Shown one piece after another: positions 56,730-64,000 of a stretch of DNA of 64,000 nucleotides. Position 1 is the stretch's first letter. Each line of letters opens with the position of its first letter. Origin of the DNA: Phytopseudomonas flavescens. Lineage in GTDB: Bacteria > Pseudomonadota > Gammaproteobacteria > Pseudomonadales > Pseudomonadaceae. Made by a program: the position numbers and the translations under genes. Location of the stretch: NCBI RefSeq assembly GCF_900100535.1, contig NZ_FNDG01000001.1, positions 196,698 to 260,697 of the forward strand. The letters run 5' to 3'. The notes beneath the pieces were generated by a model. The model made no database searches. It was not told where the DNA came from and saw only the letters and a list, made by a program, of their open reading frames with translations.

Positions 56730-58802
56730 ATGACCTCCTTCAAGAAACCAACCCCGCTGGAATTTCGCACCCAATACGGCCTGGCCTTCGACGACATGAC
56801 CAGCGAAATCAACGTCGACCTGTTCGCAGGTGGCGGCGGCGCCAGCACCGGTATCGAAATGGGCCTTGGTCGTCCGGTGCACATCGCGATCAACCACAAC
56901 CCGGCGGCGATCAGCATGCATGAGGCCAATCACCCTGGCGCGCTGCACCTGCAGACCGACGTCTGGGAAGTTGACCCCGTCGAAGTGCTCGCCGGCCGCC
57001 AGATCGGCTGGTTCCACGCCTCGCCCGACTGCACTCACCACAGCCAGGCCGCCGGCGGCCAGCCGCGCAGCAAGGAGATTCGTGACCTGTCCTGGGTGGT
57101 GAACAAATGGGCCGGCATCGCCAAGCCCCGCATCATCAGCCTCGAGAACGTGAAACAGATCCGCCAGTGGGGTCCGCTGATCGCCAAGCGCTGCAAGAAG
57201 ACTGGCCGCGTGGTGACGCTTGAGCAGGTGAAGTGCCCCACCACCAACAAGATGGTGAACCGCATCGCTGAGCCCGGCGAACGCGTGCCACGGCACAACC
57301 AGTTCCTGGTACCGGACCCGAAGCACAAGGGCCGTACCTGGCATCGCTTCCTGGCCAGCCTGCAGGCGCTGGGCTACGTGGTTGAACACCAGATCCTCAA
57401 GGCATGCGACTTCGGCGCGCCGACCAGCCGCGAGCGCCTGTTTCTGGTGGCCCGCCGCGACGGTCAGCCGATCGTATGGCCGGCGCCGACGCACGCAGCC
57501 AAGCCAGGCAAAGGCCAGCGGCCCTACCGCACCGCGGCAGAGTGCATCGACTGGAGCGTGCCGAGCAAGAGCATCTTCGGGCGCAAGAAAGAGCTGGCCG
57601 AAGCCACCAAACGCCGGATTGCCAAGGGCATCCACCGTGAAGTGCTGGGCAAGAAGAAGCCCTTCATCGTGCCGGTGACGCACCAGGGCGCCGATCGCCT
57701 GCACAGTCTGGACGACCCACTGCGCACCATCACCGCGGCCAACCGCGGAGAGCTGGCTGTGTGCGCACCGCACATCGTGCCGATCGCCAACTGGTCAGTG
57801 GGCAACGTGCAGGCCGCCGATCAACCGCTCAACACCGTCACCTCGTGGCCGCGTGGCGGTTCATTCGCCATGGCAGGCGCCACGCTGATCCAGACTGGAT
57901 ACGGCGAGCGCCCCGGGCAGGAGCCTCGCGTGCCTGGTCTGGATAAGCCGGTCGGTACCGTGGTCGCCGGCGGCGTGAAACACGCCCTGGCGAGCGCCGT
58001 ACTGGTCGGCGCCGGTGGTCCCGAGTACGGCGGCAAGCCTGTTGGCGTGGATCAGCCGATCGGCAGCCTGCTGGCTCAGAACCACCGGGCGATGGCCACG
58101 GCATTTCTCGCCCAGGCCAACGGCGGGTACAACACCACCCATTCGAAGCCTGCAACCGACCCGATGACCACCGTCACCAACAAGGGCAGCCAGCAGCAGC
58201 TGGTCACCGCCAACCTGGTGCATCTGCGAGGTAACTGCGACTCGCGCGACGTGCAGGATCCGCTGCACACGATCAGTGCCGGCGGCCAGCACCACGCCGC
58301 GGCAACTGCTTTCCTCTCCCGCCAGTTCGGCCACAGCATCGGCCAGGGCCTGGACGAGCCGGCGCCGACCATCACCGCCGGCGGCGGCGGGAAATCCGCG
58401 CTGGTCGAGCTGCAGCTGTCACCCGATGACGAAGCCGGCGCGCTGCGCTGTGCTGCCTTCCTGATCAAGTACTACGGAATGGGCGAGAACGTAGTCGGCA
58501 TGGGCGACACGGTGAGCACCATCACAACCAAGGACCGCCTGGCTCTGGTCACCGTGTGGATCGGCGGCGACCCGTTCGTGATCGTCGATATCCACCTGCG
58601 CATGCTGAAGCCGCACGAACTCTATGCCGCGCAGGGCTTCCCGCCGAACTACATCATCACCCACGGTCACGACGGGCGAGAGTTCACCGTCAGCGAGCAG
58701 GTGCACATGTGCGGTAACAGCGTCAGCCCGCCGCCGATGGCAGCGATAGCCAGGGCGAACAATCCATGGGGCGAGAGCCAGCCCAGGCTGGTGGCGGCAT
58801 GA
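56730..58802 (+). CDS. C5-cytosine DNA methyltransferase with repeated insert
   Basis: A 690-residue enzyme. Motif I DLFAGGGGASTG (30-41), motif IV SPDCTHHSQA with catalytic Cys101 (the SPDC type, not PCQ), ENV motif VI (139-141), motif VIII SRERLFLVA and a late motif X GNSVSPPPM. Between motif VIII and IX lies an insert of about 280 residues made of eight repeats of the form D-x-P-x-x-T-I-T-A-G-G. The repeats are probably part of the target recognition region. Catalyses 5-methylcytosine formation and is likely protective against host restriction. No restriction gene is adjacent. Confidence 0.88.
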   Translation: MTSFKKPTPLEFRTQYGLAFDDMTSEINVDLFAGGGGASTGIEMGLGRPVHIAINHNPAAISMHEANHPGALHLQTDVWEVDPVEVLAGRQIGWFHASPDCTHHSQAAGGQPRSKEIRDLSWVVNKWAGIAKPRIISLENVKQIRQWGPLIAKRCKKTGRVVTLEQVKCPTTNKMVNRIAEPGERVPRHNQFLVPDPKHKGRTWHRFLASLQALGYVVEHQILKACDFGAPTSRERLFLVARRDGQPIVWPAPTHAAKPGKGQRPYRTAAECIDWSVPSKSIFGRKKELAEATKRRIAKGIHREVLGKKKPFIVPVTHQGADRLHSLDDPLRTITAANRGELAVCAPHIVPIANWSVGNVQAADQPLNTVTSWPRGGSFAMAGATLIQTGYGERPGQEPRVPGLDKPVGTVVAGGVKHALASAVLVGAGGPEYGGKPVGVDQPIGSLLAQNHRAMATAFLAQANGGYNTTHSKPATDPMTTVTNKGSQQQLVTANLVHLRGNCDSRDVQDPLHTISAGGQHHAAATAFLSRQFGHSIGQGLDEPAPTITAGGGGKSALVELQLSPDDEAGALRCAAFLIKYYGMGENVVGMGDTVSTITTKDRLALVTVWIGGDPFVIVDIHLRMLKPHELYAAQGFPPNYIITHGHDGREFTVSEQVHMCGNSVSPPPMAAIARANNPWGESQPRLVAA

Positions 58803-59041
58803 CCTGGTACGCAACAAGCTGGCAGCACATGACCGAAGTGCACCAGCAGGCTGAGGCCGAGGGCAAGTTTGCCCACGGCATCGCCAAAGCGATCGATGAC
58901 TCGTACCCCTTCAGCGAGCGTTCGGGCTGGGCCTACAAGGCCTGGCTCGACGCCCGGCGCGAGTACTTCCGCAAGAACGACCTGCCGCTGCCCCGGGCGA
59001 AAGCCCCGGGGCCGGACCTGCTGACGGAGCCGCAATTGTGA
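58799..59041 (+). CDS. Small phage protein after the C5 methyltransferase
   Basis: An 80-residue helical protein; its ATG overlaps the methyltransferase stop by 4 bases. FAHGIAKAIDDSYPFSERSG and GWAYKAWLDARREYFRKND are conserved-looking. No known function; co-translation with the methyltransferase suggests a partner role. Confidence 0.6.
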   Translation: MTWYATSWQHMTEVHQQAEAEGKFAHGIAKAIDDSYPFSERSGWAYKAWLDARREYFRKNDLPLPRAKAPGPDLLTEPQL

Positions 59042-59446
59042 TCCCGTCCCTCCAGTCACGTCAGGAAGCCCAGGCTGCAGCAGAGCCCAGAACACTCTGG
59101 CAATCCAGCAGTGCACTGGACAAGCCAGGCAATCAGATCGGCGATCAGCTGAACAATAACGTCGATGAATATCTGGCGAAGGTTGTCTTTCATGGCGGTT
59201 CGGGCCTCTGCGTTGGTGACGCCCAGATGATGCTGTCACGACCTCAACAGCGTCCTCTTGGGCTTTTTCCACACCAGTCTGCCCTGCCCAAAGCCCTTAC
59301 TTTTTACTGGGTTTCCGAAAATCGTAAGACATCACGACGCCCCCAGTTTCAAGCCATTAATTGCCCAACCTACTGCCGCCACACCGGCCGGCGCATCGGC
59401 GTGTGCGCATGCCGGTTCTGCCTGCCATTACCCCAGGAGCCTCGGA
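59042..59446. other. 405-bp gap in the rightward operon
   Basis: No rightward gene is credible here. The plus-strand frame spanning it has no ribosome binding site and poor codon use. On the minus strand there is a short hydrophobic ORF (59056-59193) and, upstream of it, an inverted repeat GGGCTTT / AAAGCCC (59260-59266 and 59290-59296). Confidence 0.5.
59056..59193 (-). CDS. Candidate small hydrophobic peptide, toxin-like
   Basis: A 45-residue ORF opposite to all surrounding genes. Residues 5-26 (LRQIFIDVIVQLIADLIAWL) form a hydrophobic or amphipathic helix like those of type I toxins. GAGG lies 11 bases before the ATG. A longer minus-strand frame from 59272 overlaps its start, and the leader can fold. 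No antisense RNA promoter was found, so this is a candidate only. Confidence 0.3.
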   Translation of the reverse strand: MKDNLRQIFIDVIVQLIADLIAWLVQCTAGLPECSGLCCSLGFLT

Positions 59447-59629
59447 ATGAAAGCTCACACCCTCGACCAGACGATTCTCGAATTGGCCCGCTGCCTGCGC
59501 GCCGCCCGGGCGCTGCGCTCCGCCCGCAAGAAGTCCGCCGGCAAGCGCACGCCGGTGGAAGCCGGCGCGCTGCAGCGTTGCTCGATGGATTTAACGCGGA
59601 AGCTGGCAGACCTCAGGCAGAACCGCTGA
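59447..59629 (+). CDS. Small basic phage protein
   Basis: A 60-residue protein with many Arg and Lys residues (RAARALRSARKKSAGKRTP), so probably nucleic-acid binding. AGGAG lies 8 bases before ATG 59447. It has no clear domain. It follows the gap and precedes a leftward regulator-like gene. Confidence 0.6.
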   Translation: MKAHTLDQTILELARCLRAARALRSARKKSAGKRTPVEAGALQRCSMDLTRKLADLRQNR

Positions 59630-59640
59630 GACAGGATAGC

Positions 59641-59844
59641 TCAGAGGTTGGCCACTATCAGAGCGTGCTCACGAGTAAGGGGCGGTATCAGCTCAAGGAT
59701 TTCGCCCGGGGTTTCGACCCTGAAGAACAGCCGGTAGCCACTTCCGTCCACGTAGGACTCGGCATGCGTGATCCACGCTGCGACCTGGCTTTCGGTGAGG
59801 CCCGTGTCTCGGCAGATCTTGGCGCGGGTGATGGTGTTGGGCAT
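59641..59844 (-). CDS. Small helix-turn-helix-like protein on the minus strand
   Basis: A 67-residue protein starting MPNTITRAKICRDTGLTESQ, with the pattern of a helix-turn-helix (RAKICRDTGLTESQVAAWIT), followed by a beta region. AAGGAG lies 6 bases before ATG 59844; the longer frame from 59910 has no site. It is convergent to the basic-protein gene and divergent from the 60025 gene, so it may regulate the latter. Minus orientation is exceptional in this region. Confidence 0.65.
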   Translation of the reverse strand: MPNTITRAKICRDTGLTESQVAAWITHAESYVDGSGYRLFFRVETPGEILELIPPLTREHALIVANL

Positions 59845-60024
59845 AGCGAGCTCCTTCTCGTTGTCGATCCTCACCGAAGTGTAATCAGCCAGCACATTCA
59901 CGCCAGCCAATCACATTCCAAATTGCTACAGGCCCACCGGCCCAACTTGCCAGACGCGCCAGCAGGCCTGCAGCCCTTCCAGTATCCCACACCAACTACT
60001 GCCGCCCATGCGGCGAGGTGACCT

Positions 60025-61083
60025 ATGACCATAAAACCAATCTTGCCAGTCGAGGTTGTCCGCGACGAGGACGGCTGGTTCACCCACCCGCAGTACTTCA
60101 CCGAACCTGAATGGGAGGATGTCGATAACTTCACCCGTGAGGAGTTCGACAGCTACTGCACCGAGCGCGGCATCGAGACCGCCACCACTGATATGGAGTC
60201 GGACGACTTCGAGATGCATGAGCGCTACTGCGAGGGAGGCCAGGTCGAATGCACCGCTTGGACGCCTTCAAGGCCGGCCGGCGATGGCTGGTTCATGTTG
60301 TCCATCCACGACACCGAGGACGGCCCGATTTGCGTCTGGGGTCGCCGCACTGAAGAGCCCTTCGTTTCCGAAGCGGTTGGGGCTACCTACGAGCCCGATC
60401 TGTTCAGCGAGCAGCCGGCACAGCTTAAAACCGGGTCAGCCCTGAAGAGCCTGGCCAATTTCACCGAACACAGCTTCGACCAACTTATGCGCTACGAAGA
60501 CGGCCGCACCCCGCTGTACCTGACCAAGGAGCAGTACAACGCCATCCGCGATCTGATCGCCCAGGCCGGCGCAGCCCCTGCGCTGAGCGCAGATGACCAG
60601 GTTACCGCGCTACGCCGCAACGGCCTGAGCATCGACGGCGAAAACGCCTACAAACAGGACCTGATTGACACCATCGTCGGCGCCCTGGCGTTCGGCAAGC
60701 AAGGTGTTAACCCTCCTCCGGCTGGCCATTGGGGAAAACAGTTCTGGGATATCGGCCGCGCTGAGGGCGAAGAGAAAGAGCTCCTGAGCAACCAGCGCGA
60801 CGCCATCCTGCTACAGGCCCGCGTATGGGCCGGCGAGGCGAAAACCCAGCAGGCAATCACTCGCGAAGTCGGCGAGATCCTGGGCGGCGTGCCGAACTGG
60901 GGGCCGATCGCCGCCGGCGTCGAGGCGCTGCGCCAGCAATTGGCCGAGCGCGATGTACTGCTGCGCCGCGTGATCGACACCGGCGAGCTGAGCCGAATGC
61001 AGCACTCCGAGCTTGAGGCTGACATCTGCGAAGTCCTTCGTCCGCACGCCCAGCCTACCGATTGGGTGAAGAGCGATGAGTAA
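60025..61083 (+). CDS. Modular phage protein of unknown function
   Basis: A 352-residue protein. The N-terminal 115 residues are acidic and Trp-rich (EPEWEDVDNFTREEFDSYCT, GWFMLSIHDTEDGPICVWGRR). The middle (about 145-180) and the C-terminal helical half (about 230-345, VWAGEAKTQQAITREVGEIL) look like separate modules, common in Pseudomonas phages. No catalytic motif is recognised. It overlaps the next gene by 8 bases. Confidence 0.6.
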   Translation: MTIKPILPVEVVRDEDGWFTHPQYFTEPEWEDVDNFTREEFDSYCTERGIETATTDMESDDFEMHERYCEGGQVECTAWTPSRPAGDGWFMLSIHDTEDGPICVWGRRTEEPFVSEAVGATYEPDLFSEQPAQLKTGSALKSLANFTEHSFDQLMRYEDGRTPLYLTKEQYNAIRDLIAQAGAAPALSADDQVTALRRNGLSIDGENAYKQDLIDTIVGALAFGKQGVNPPPAGHWGKQFWDIGRAEGEEKELLSNQRDAILLQARVWAGEAKTQQAITREVGEILGGVPNWGPIAAGVEALRQQLAERDVLLRRVIDTGELSRMQHSELEADICEVLRPHAQPTDWVKSDE

Positions 61084-61717
61084 GCATCCAATACCGCAAG
61101 CCCTCCGCGACCAATTCAGCGCGATCGAGGACGAGGCGGCGCGCCTGGGATCGGGAGCGCAGAGCATCTTCACCCGCATGCGCACATCTGTGCAGGCGTT
61201 CTTCATGGAACAGCCTGCGGGCTTGGCGATACCGGAGGGGTGGCGTATCGAGAGGCAGGGTAATCGCATCGTCGTGCAGCATTTGCAATCCTGCGCCGGT
61301 TACGCAGCTGAGCGCAAAGGCGAAAGCGGGATAGCTGAATCAGTCCTCTATCTGCTGGCCGACACTCTGCTCGCCGCCGCCCCGCACGCTGTAAGCGGTG
61401 AGCAGAAGGCGGCGAACCTGCGATTCCCTACCATGCTGCGCAAGATGTGGTCTGGTGGGGAGGTGCAAGAGTGGATTGATCGTCAAGGGCCACTCTATGC
61501 CTACCCGCCAGTCTCGCAGGACGTGGCCGGGCTGGTGGAAATTCTTGACTCGATGGTGTGCGCATATCGATCTGCAATCGCCACTGGTTACGACCGGATC
61601 ACCGGCCTTGGCGGCCAGTGCGATGCGGTTGACTACATGCTGGCGGCCTTTCCTGACTACGCGAAGGCAAAGGCGATGGTTGCCGCCCACCGCGCCCAGC
61701 AGGGAGAGCAGCCATGA
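61076..61717 (+). CDS. Unknown phage early protein
   Basis: A 213-residue helical protein (ALRDQFSAIEDEAARLGSGA, DVAGLVEILDSMVCAYRSAI) with a short beta segment (WRIERQGNRIVVQHL). No signal peptide, membrane span or catalytic motif. Its end resembles modules in other phage proteins of this operon (a helical unit near an aromatic hinge). Overlaps both neighbours by a few bases. Confidence 0.55.
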   Translation: MSKHPIPQALRDQFSAIEDEAARLGSGAQSIFTRMRTSVQAFFMEQPAGLAIPEGWRIERQGNRIVVQHLQSCAGYAAERKGESGIAESVLYLLADTLLAAAPHAVSGEQKAANLRFPTMLRKMWSGGEVQEWIDRQGPLYAYPPVSQDVAGLVEILDSMVCAYRSAIATGYDRITGLGGQCDAVDYMLAAFPDYAKAKAMVAAHRAQQGEQP

Positions 61718-62277
61718 TCGTCGATGACGTAATGACCGACAAAATCACCCTGCATGGCCTCGGCTTTGTGCAGGTCCAGCTACCTGCTGACCAGCGCCTG
61801 CACGTATGGCATCCGGAATTGCCACGCCGCCACTGTTTCGAACACTCGGCGATTCACGATCACCGCTTCAACTTCGCATCGCGTGTGCTGGTCGGCGAGC
61901 AGGTGAACATTCGCTATGCCATAGATCTGGCTGAAGCCGGCGAATACATGCTGTACCTGCATGAAGGCGCACGCACCTCTTGCGGAGGCCGCCCGTGGGT
62001 TCCTGATGGGCGTGCTCACCTGACCGAAATTGATCGGGAAGCTATCAGTGCGGGCGAAACGTACTTTTGCCAAGCTTACAGATACCACCGCACGGAGCCA
62101 GGTGGTGATGGCCGCGTGGCCACGGTTATGACCAAGCGCGGTGAAGGCCAAAGCGGCGCGCACTCTTCATGCCTGATCGGCATAGAACCAGATGTCAATT
62201 TCGACCGCTATCAATGGTCGCCGGCGCAACTTTGGGAAATAGTCAGCGAAGTTCTTACCGGGAGCAAGCAGCCATGA
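61714..62277 (+). CDS. Cupin-like phage protein
   Basis: A 187-residue beta-barrel candidate. HSAIHDHRFNFASRVLVGE has the H-x(n)-H-D-H pattern of a metal-binding first cupin motif and YRYHRTEPGG the second. The metal and substrate are unknown. It may be a small oxygenase, isomerase or a metal-binding regulator. Overlaps the ASCH gene by 4 bases. Confidence 0.55.
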   Translation: MIVDDVMTDKITLHGLGFVQVQLPADQRLHVWHPELPRRHCFEHSAIHDHRFNFASRVLVGEQVNIRYAIDLAEAGEYMLYLHEGARTSCGGRPWVPDGRAHLTEIDREAISAGETYFCQAYRYHRTEPGGDGRVATVMTKRGEGQSGAHSSCLIGIEPDVNFDRYQWSPAQLWEIVSEVLTGSKQP

Positions 62278-62654
62278 AAGCCCTGAGCATTCGCCAGCCC
62301 TGGGCCTGGCTGATCATCCACGGAAGCAAGGACATCGAAAACCGCACCTGGCACACGAAGTTTCGGGGTCGCTTCCTGGTACACGCTGCCCAAGGCATGA
62401 CCCGCAAGGAATACGAGTTCGCGCGCGACTTCGCCCTGCAAACCGACGCAACGCTGCTGCCACCCTTTGAGGATCTGCAACGTGGCGGCATCATCGGCTC
62501 GGTCGAGCTGGTCGATTCCGTCGATCACAGCAAATCGCGCTGGTACATGGGCGAAAAGGGGTTCGTGCTGCAAGATCCCAAGCCCCTGCCGTTCATGCCG
62601 CTGAAGGGTCGGCTTGGCTTCTTCGACGTCGACTATGCGGAGCCATACCAATGA
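62274..62654 (+). CDS. ASCH-domain protein
   Basis: A 126-residue protein with the ASCH/PUA-like fold: MKALSIRQPWAWLIIHGSKD, IENRTWHTKFRGRFLVHAAQ and GSVELVDSVDHSKSRWYMG are the diagnostic motifs. ASCH proteins may bind or cleave RNA or hydrolyse modified nucleosides, so a link with base modification genes in the same operon is conceivable. The start overlaps the previous stop (ATGA). Confidence 0.85.
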   Translation: MKALSIRQPWAWLIIHGSKDIENRTWHTKFRGRFLVHAAQGMTRKEYEFARDFALQTDATLLPPFEDLQRGGIIGSVELVDSVDHSKSRWYMGEKGFVLQDPKPLPFMPLKGRLGFFDVDYAEPYQ

Positions 62655-63064
62655 AAGCAGTCACCCTTCCCCGCTGGCTTGAGCGCAGCGCCACGCCGCG
62701 CTACGACAACCTGTACGTGGTAACCGTCTTCACCCTGGTGCTGCGCATCCACGGTACCGCCGCGGCCGTGCGCAACGCGGCGCGCCACATGCGCGACAAG
62801 GTCCGCGTCGAGCACCGCCAGAAGATGGCCAACCTCGCCCAGACCCCGAGCGACGACCAAGTGCTGCGCACCGCTAACGCCATTGTGCAGGATGGTACCG
62901 ACGCCATGGGCATCCTACCTGGCCAACCCTTCGAGCAGCGCCTGCAGGACGCCCCGCGCTGCCACTACAAAAGCATGCACCTCGCCGGCGAGCCCGGCGC
63001 GCGGCACTGGAAGTGCCAGCACTGCCAGCACACTAAACCGATCAACTGGAGGGCTGCGGGATGA
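62651..63064 (+). CDS. Phage protein with C-terminal zinc ribbon-like motif
   Basis: A 137-residue protein. First half hydrophobic then helical (YVVTVFTLVLRIHGTAAAVR); C-terminal RCHYKSM ... KCQHCQHTKP shows four Cys/His that could bind zinc. ATGA overlap with the ASCH gene. Function unknown. Confidence 0.55.
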   Translation: MKAVTLPRWLERSATPRYDNLYVVTVFTLVLRIHGTAAAVRNAARHMRDKVRVEHRQKMANLAQTPSDDQVLRTANAIVQDGTDAMGILPGQPFEQRLQDAPRCHYKSMHLAGEPGARHWKCQHCQHTKPINWRAAG

Positions 63065-63390
63065 GCGGGACTGTCGTCAGGCGGGAATTTCCCGAAGGCA
63101 AGCCGTGGCCACCGATCGACCACCCAGCCACCTATGAAGAAGCCGAGGCCCTGGCCGGGCACCGGCTCGATCGCCGCAAGAACTTCGCGATCATCCGCGG
63201 CATCGTTCACGACTCAGCAGAGTGGACCGACACCTGCAGCGGCTGCGCGTGTGATTGTGGGTGCATGGGATCACACGGCAATGCGGGCTGCAGCGAGTGC
63301 GGGCACACCGGAAAGCGGCGCCAGGCCATGTGGGTTCCCATCGACAGCATGATGGAGACCTACCTCAGCCAAGACAGCGAGCCAGCCTGA
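63061..63390 (+). CDS. Cys-rich phage protein
   Basis: A 109-residue protein. The middle TCSGCACDCGCMGSHGNAGC and SECGHTGKRR hold eight Cys and two His in CxxCxC and CxxC patterns, suggesting a compact zinc-binding or metallothionein-like module. The N-terminus (EFPEGKPWPPIDHPATYEEA) is Pro-rich. ATGA overlap with the previous gene. Role unknown. Confidence 0.6.
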   Translation: MSGTVVRREFPEGKPWPPIDHPATYEEAEALAGHRLDRRKNFAIIRGIVHDSAEWTDTCSGCACDCGCMGSHGNAGCSECGHTGKRRQAMWVPIDSMMETYLSQDSEPA

Positions 63391-63460
63391 TCAGATCACG
63401 GCAGCAGATTCCGACAATTGTCCGAAGACATACTGCCCTGAGAGCCCCATTCTAGATAGG

Positions 63461-63500
63461 GGTTGCATATTTCAGAGTGCCGGTAGGCTGGTGTGCAACC
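63461..63500. repeat. Inverted repeat before the last gene
   Basis: GGTTGCA (63461-63467) and TGCAACC (63494-63500), 26 bases apart, in the gap between the Cys-rich gene and the last small gene. Possible regulator-binding or RNA structure; weak evidence. Confidence 0.3.
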
Positions 63501-63586
63501 TGACCGAGAAAATATTTTCAGTTTCGGGTGAATTTGGAAACTCGGCCGTTATGGTTAATGCAACCACCAGACGTAAGGACAGAATA

Positions 63587-63802
63587 ATGGGCACTCATCA
63601 TCACGACCTGATCACCGCCATCGACACAGCGCAGCTGGCGACCAATGGGCTCAACAAGATCGAAACGAAGGTCGCCGACCTGTTGGCCGGCGCCGACACG
63701 AAGCACGTGTGCAGCGAGATCCTGTACATCATCACCGATACTCGTGAGGCGGTGAGCTTCGAGGCTCAGGAATCGATCAACCGGCTACGCGAACAAAGAT
63801 GA
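63587..63802 (+). CDS. Small helical protein, last gene before attR
   Basis: A 71-residue protein. TAIDTAQLATNGLNKIETKV and LYIITDTREAVSFEAQESIN are two helices typical of small DUF proteins in Pseudomonas phages; it has an HHH start. TAAGGA lies 8 bases before the ATG. The longer frame from 63491 was rejected because it has no binding site. In the circular phage it would be followed by attP and then int. Confidence 0.65.
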   Translation: MGTHHHDLITAIDTAQLATNGLNKIETKVADLLAGADTKHVCSEILYIITDTREAVSFEAQESINRLREQR

Positions 63803-63889
63803 GGATGCAGGTGGTTGCGCGCGAAATATTTTTGTAGGCTCAGGCTGACCTTATAGGCCGGCTGGGACAGGATGAAAACGCGCGAAAAA

Positions 63890-63984
63890 CAAATGGTATG
63901 CCAGTTGGTATGCCGGCTTTTTTAACCATCGAAAAGAACCAGTAAAATCAGTTGGTTAGGAAAGACGTTAGAATCCTGTCTCTC
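63890..63984. repeat. attR: Right attachment site core (attR), 95-bp direct repeat
   Basis: Identical to 1-95. Contains the same paired GGTATGCC sites at 63895-63902 and 63907-63914. Bases after 63984 differ from those after base 95 (one base missing, then imperfect similarity), which marks the end of the shared core and the start of host sequence. Confidence 0.85.
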
Positions 63985-64000
63985 GACCAAATCCCCGTTT

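Larger units (their letters stand above)
1..63984. mobile_element. Complete integrated temperate prophage, podovirus-like
   Basis: Bounded by a perfect 95-bp direct repeat at both ends, with a tyrosine integrase just inside the left copy. The interior holds a full set of phage modules: CI/Cro-like switch, O/P-like replication genes, Nin-like genes, TerS/TerL, portal, scaffold, capsid, lysis cassette, tail and ejection proteins. No head or tail module is obviously missing, so the prophage may be inducible. Only about 16 bases to the right of the second repeat are host sequence, and none is visible on the left, so the host locus cannot be named. Size and gene content recall F116-type Pseudomonas phages, but this is from memory of the gene families. 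Confidence 0.93.

Noticed and set aside
59038..60021. A 327-codon plus-strand open frame covering the gap, the basic-protein gene and the HTH-like gene
   Set aside because: It conflicts with two well-supported genes, has no binding site at its start and shows no domain.

Overview
The window is one essentially complete temperate phage genome, integrated as a prophage of about 63.9 kb. It is bounded by a perfect 95-bp direct repeat at 1-95 and 63890-63984, read here as attL and attR. The high GC, the integrase family, the chromosomal-type RdgC, UmuC and KilA-N sequences and the lambda-like O/P/Nin genes suggest Pseudomonas or a close relative. A P22-type portal, a DUF4043 (N4 gp56-like) capsid protein, a scaffold, no visible tape measure or sheath, and ejection-type proteins suggest a podovirus-like particle. 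This placement is inference from family recognition; no database was searched.

Layout. Rightward genes at the left end: integrase (271-1500) and a small membrane protein. Leftward (minus) late block, read from 45.4 kb down to 1.8 kb: Cro-like repressor, ribbon-helix-helix protein, replication proteins O-like and P-like with iterons inside the O-like gene, a Nin-like region with NinG, a winged-helix protein in the place where Q usually sits, TerS, TerL, portal, scaffold, capsid, decoration and adaptor proteins, a holin-lysozyme-Rz/Rz1 cassette, tail-fibre-like proteins, tail proteins, ejection proteins, a KilA-N protein, and finally a 2489-residue polyvalent protein. Rightward early block from 45.5 kb to the right end: CI-like repressor, a chain of tiny overlapping ORFs, AlpA-like regulator, recombination genes (annealing protein, exonuclease, RdgC), a DNA-modification island (helicase-methyltransferase fusion, TGT/DpdA-like protein, C5 methyltransferase) and small accessory genes. 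In the circular form the rightward block would run through attP into the integrase.

The minus late block is interrupted by plus-strand or AT-rich accessory genes (morons): a HEPN pair at 10.2-11.3 kb, a secreted protein at 11.4 kb, an island at 22.1-25.4 kb with a DUF6161 membrane protein, another membrane protein, a GrlR-like protein and the broken remains of a second terminase and of UmuC, a bactofilin-like protein at 34.4 kb, and two minus-strand unknowns at 39.6-40.7 kb.

The most unusual features are: (1) seven copies of a 16-bp element, AACCCTACAGGGGGTC, all in gaps just upstream of leftward genes, most followed by a stem-loop before the start codon, and several beside morons; (2) the giant polyvalent protein with pyrophosphatase-like, zincin, ADP-ribosyltransferase and LPD domains, presumably injected; (3) a short NFFDxFD motif at the N-terminus of that protein and at the C-terminus of a small secreted protein, a possible virion-cargo tag; (4) the three-enzyme modification island, probably anti-restriction.
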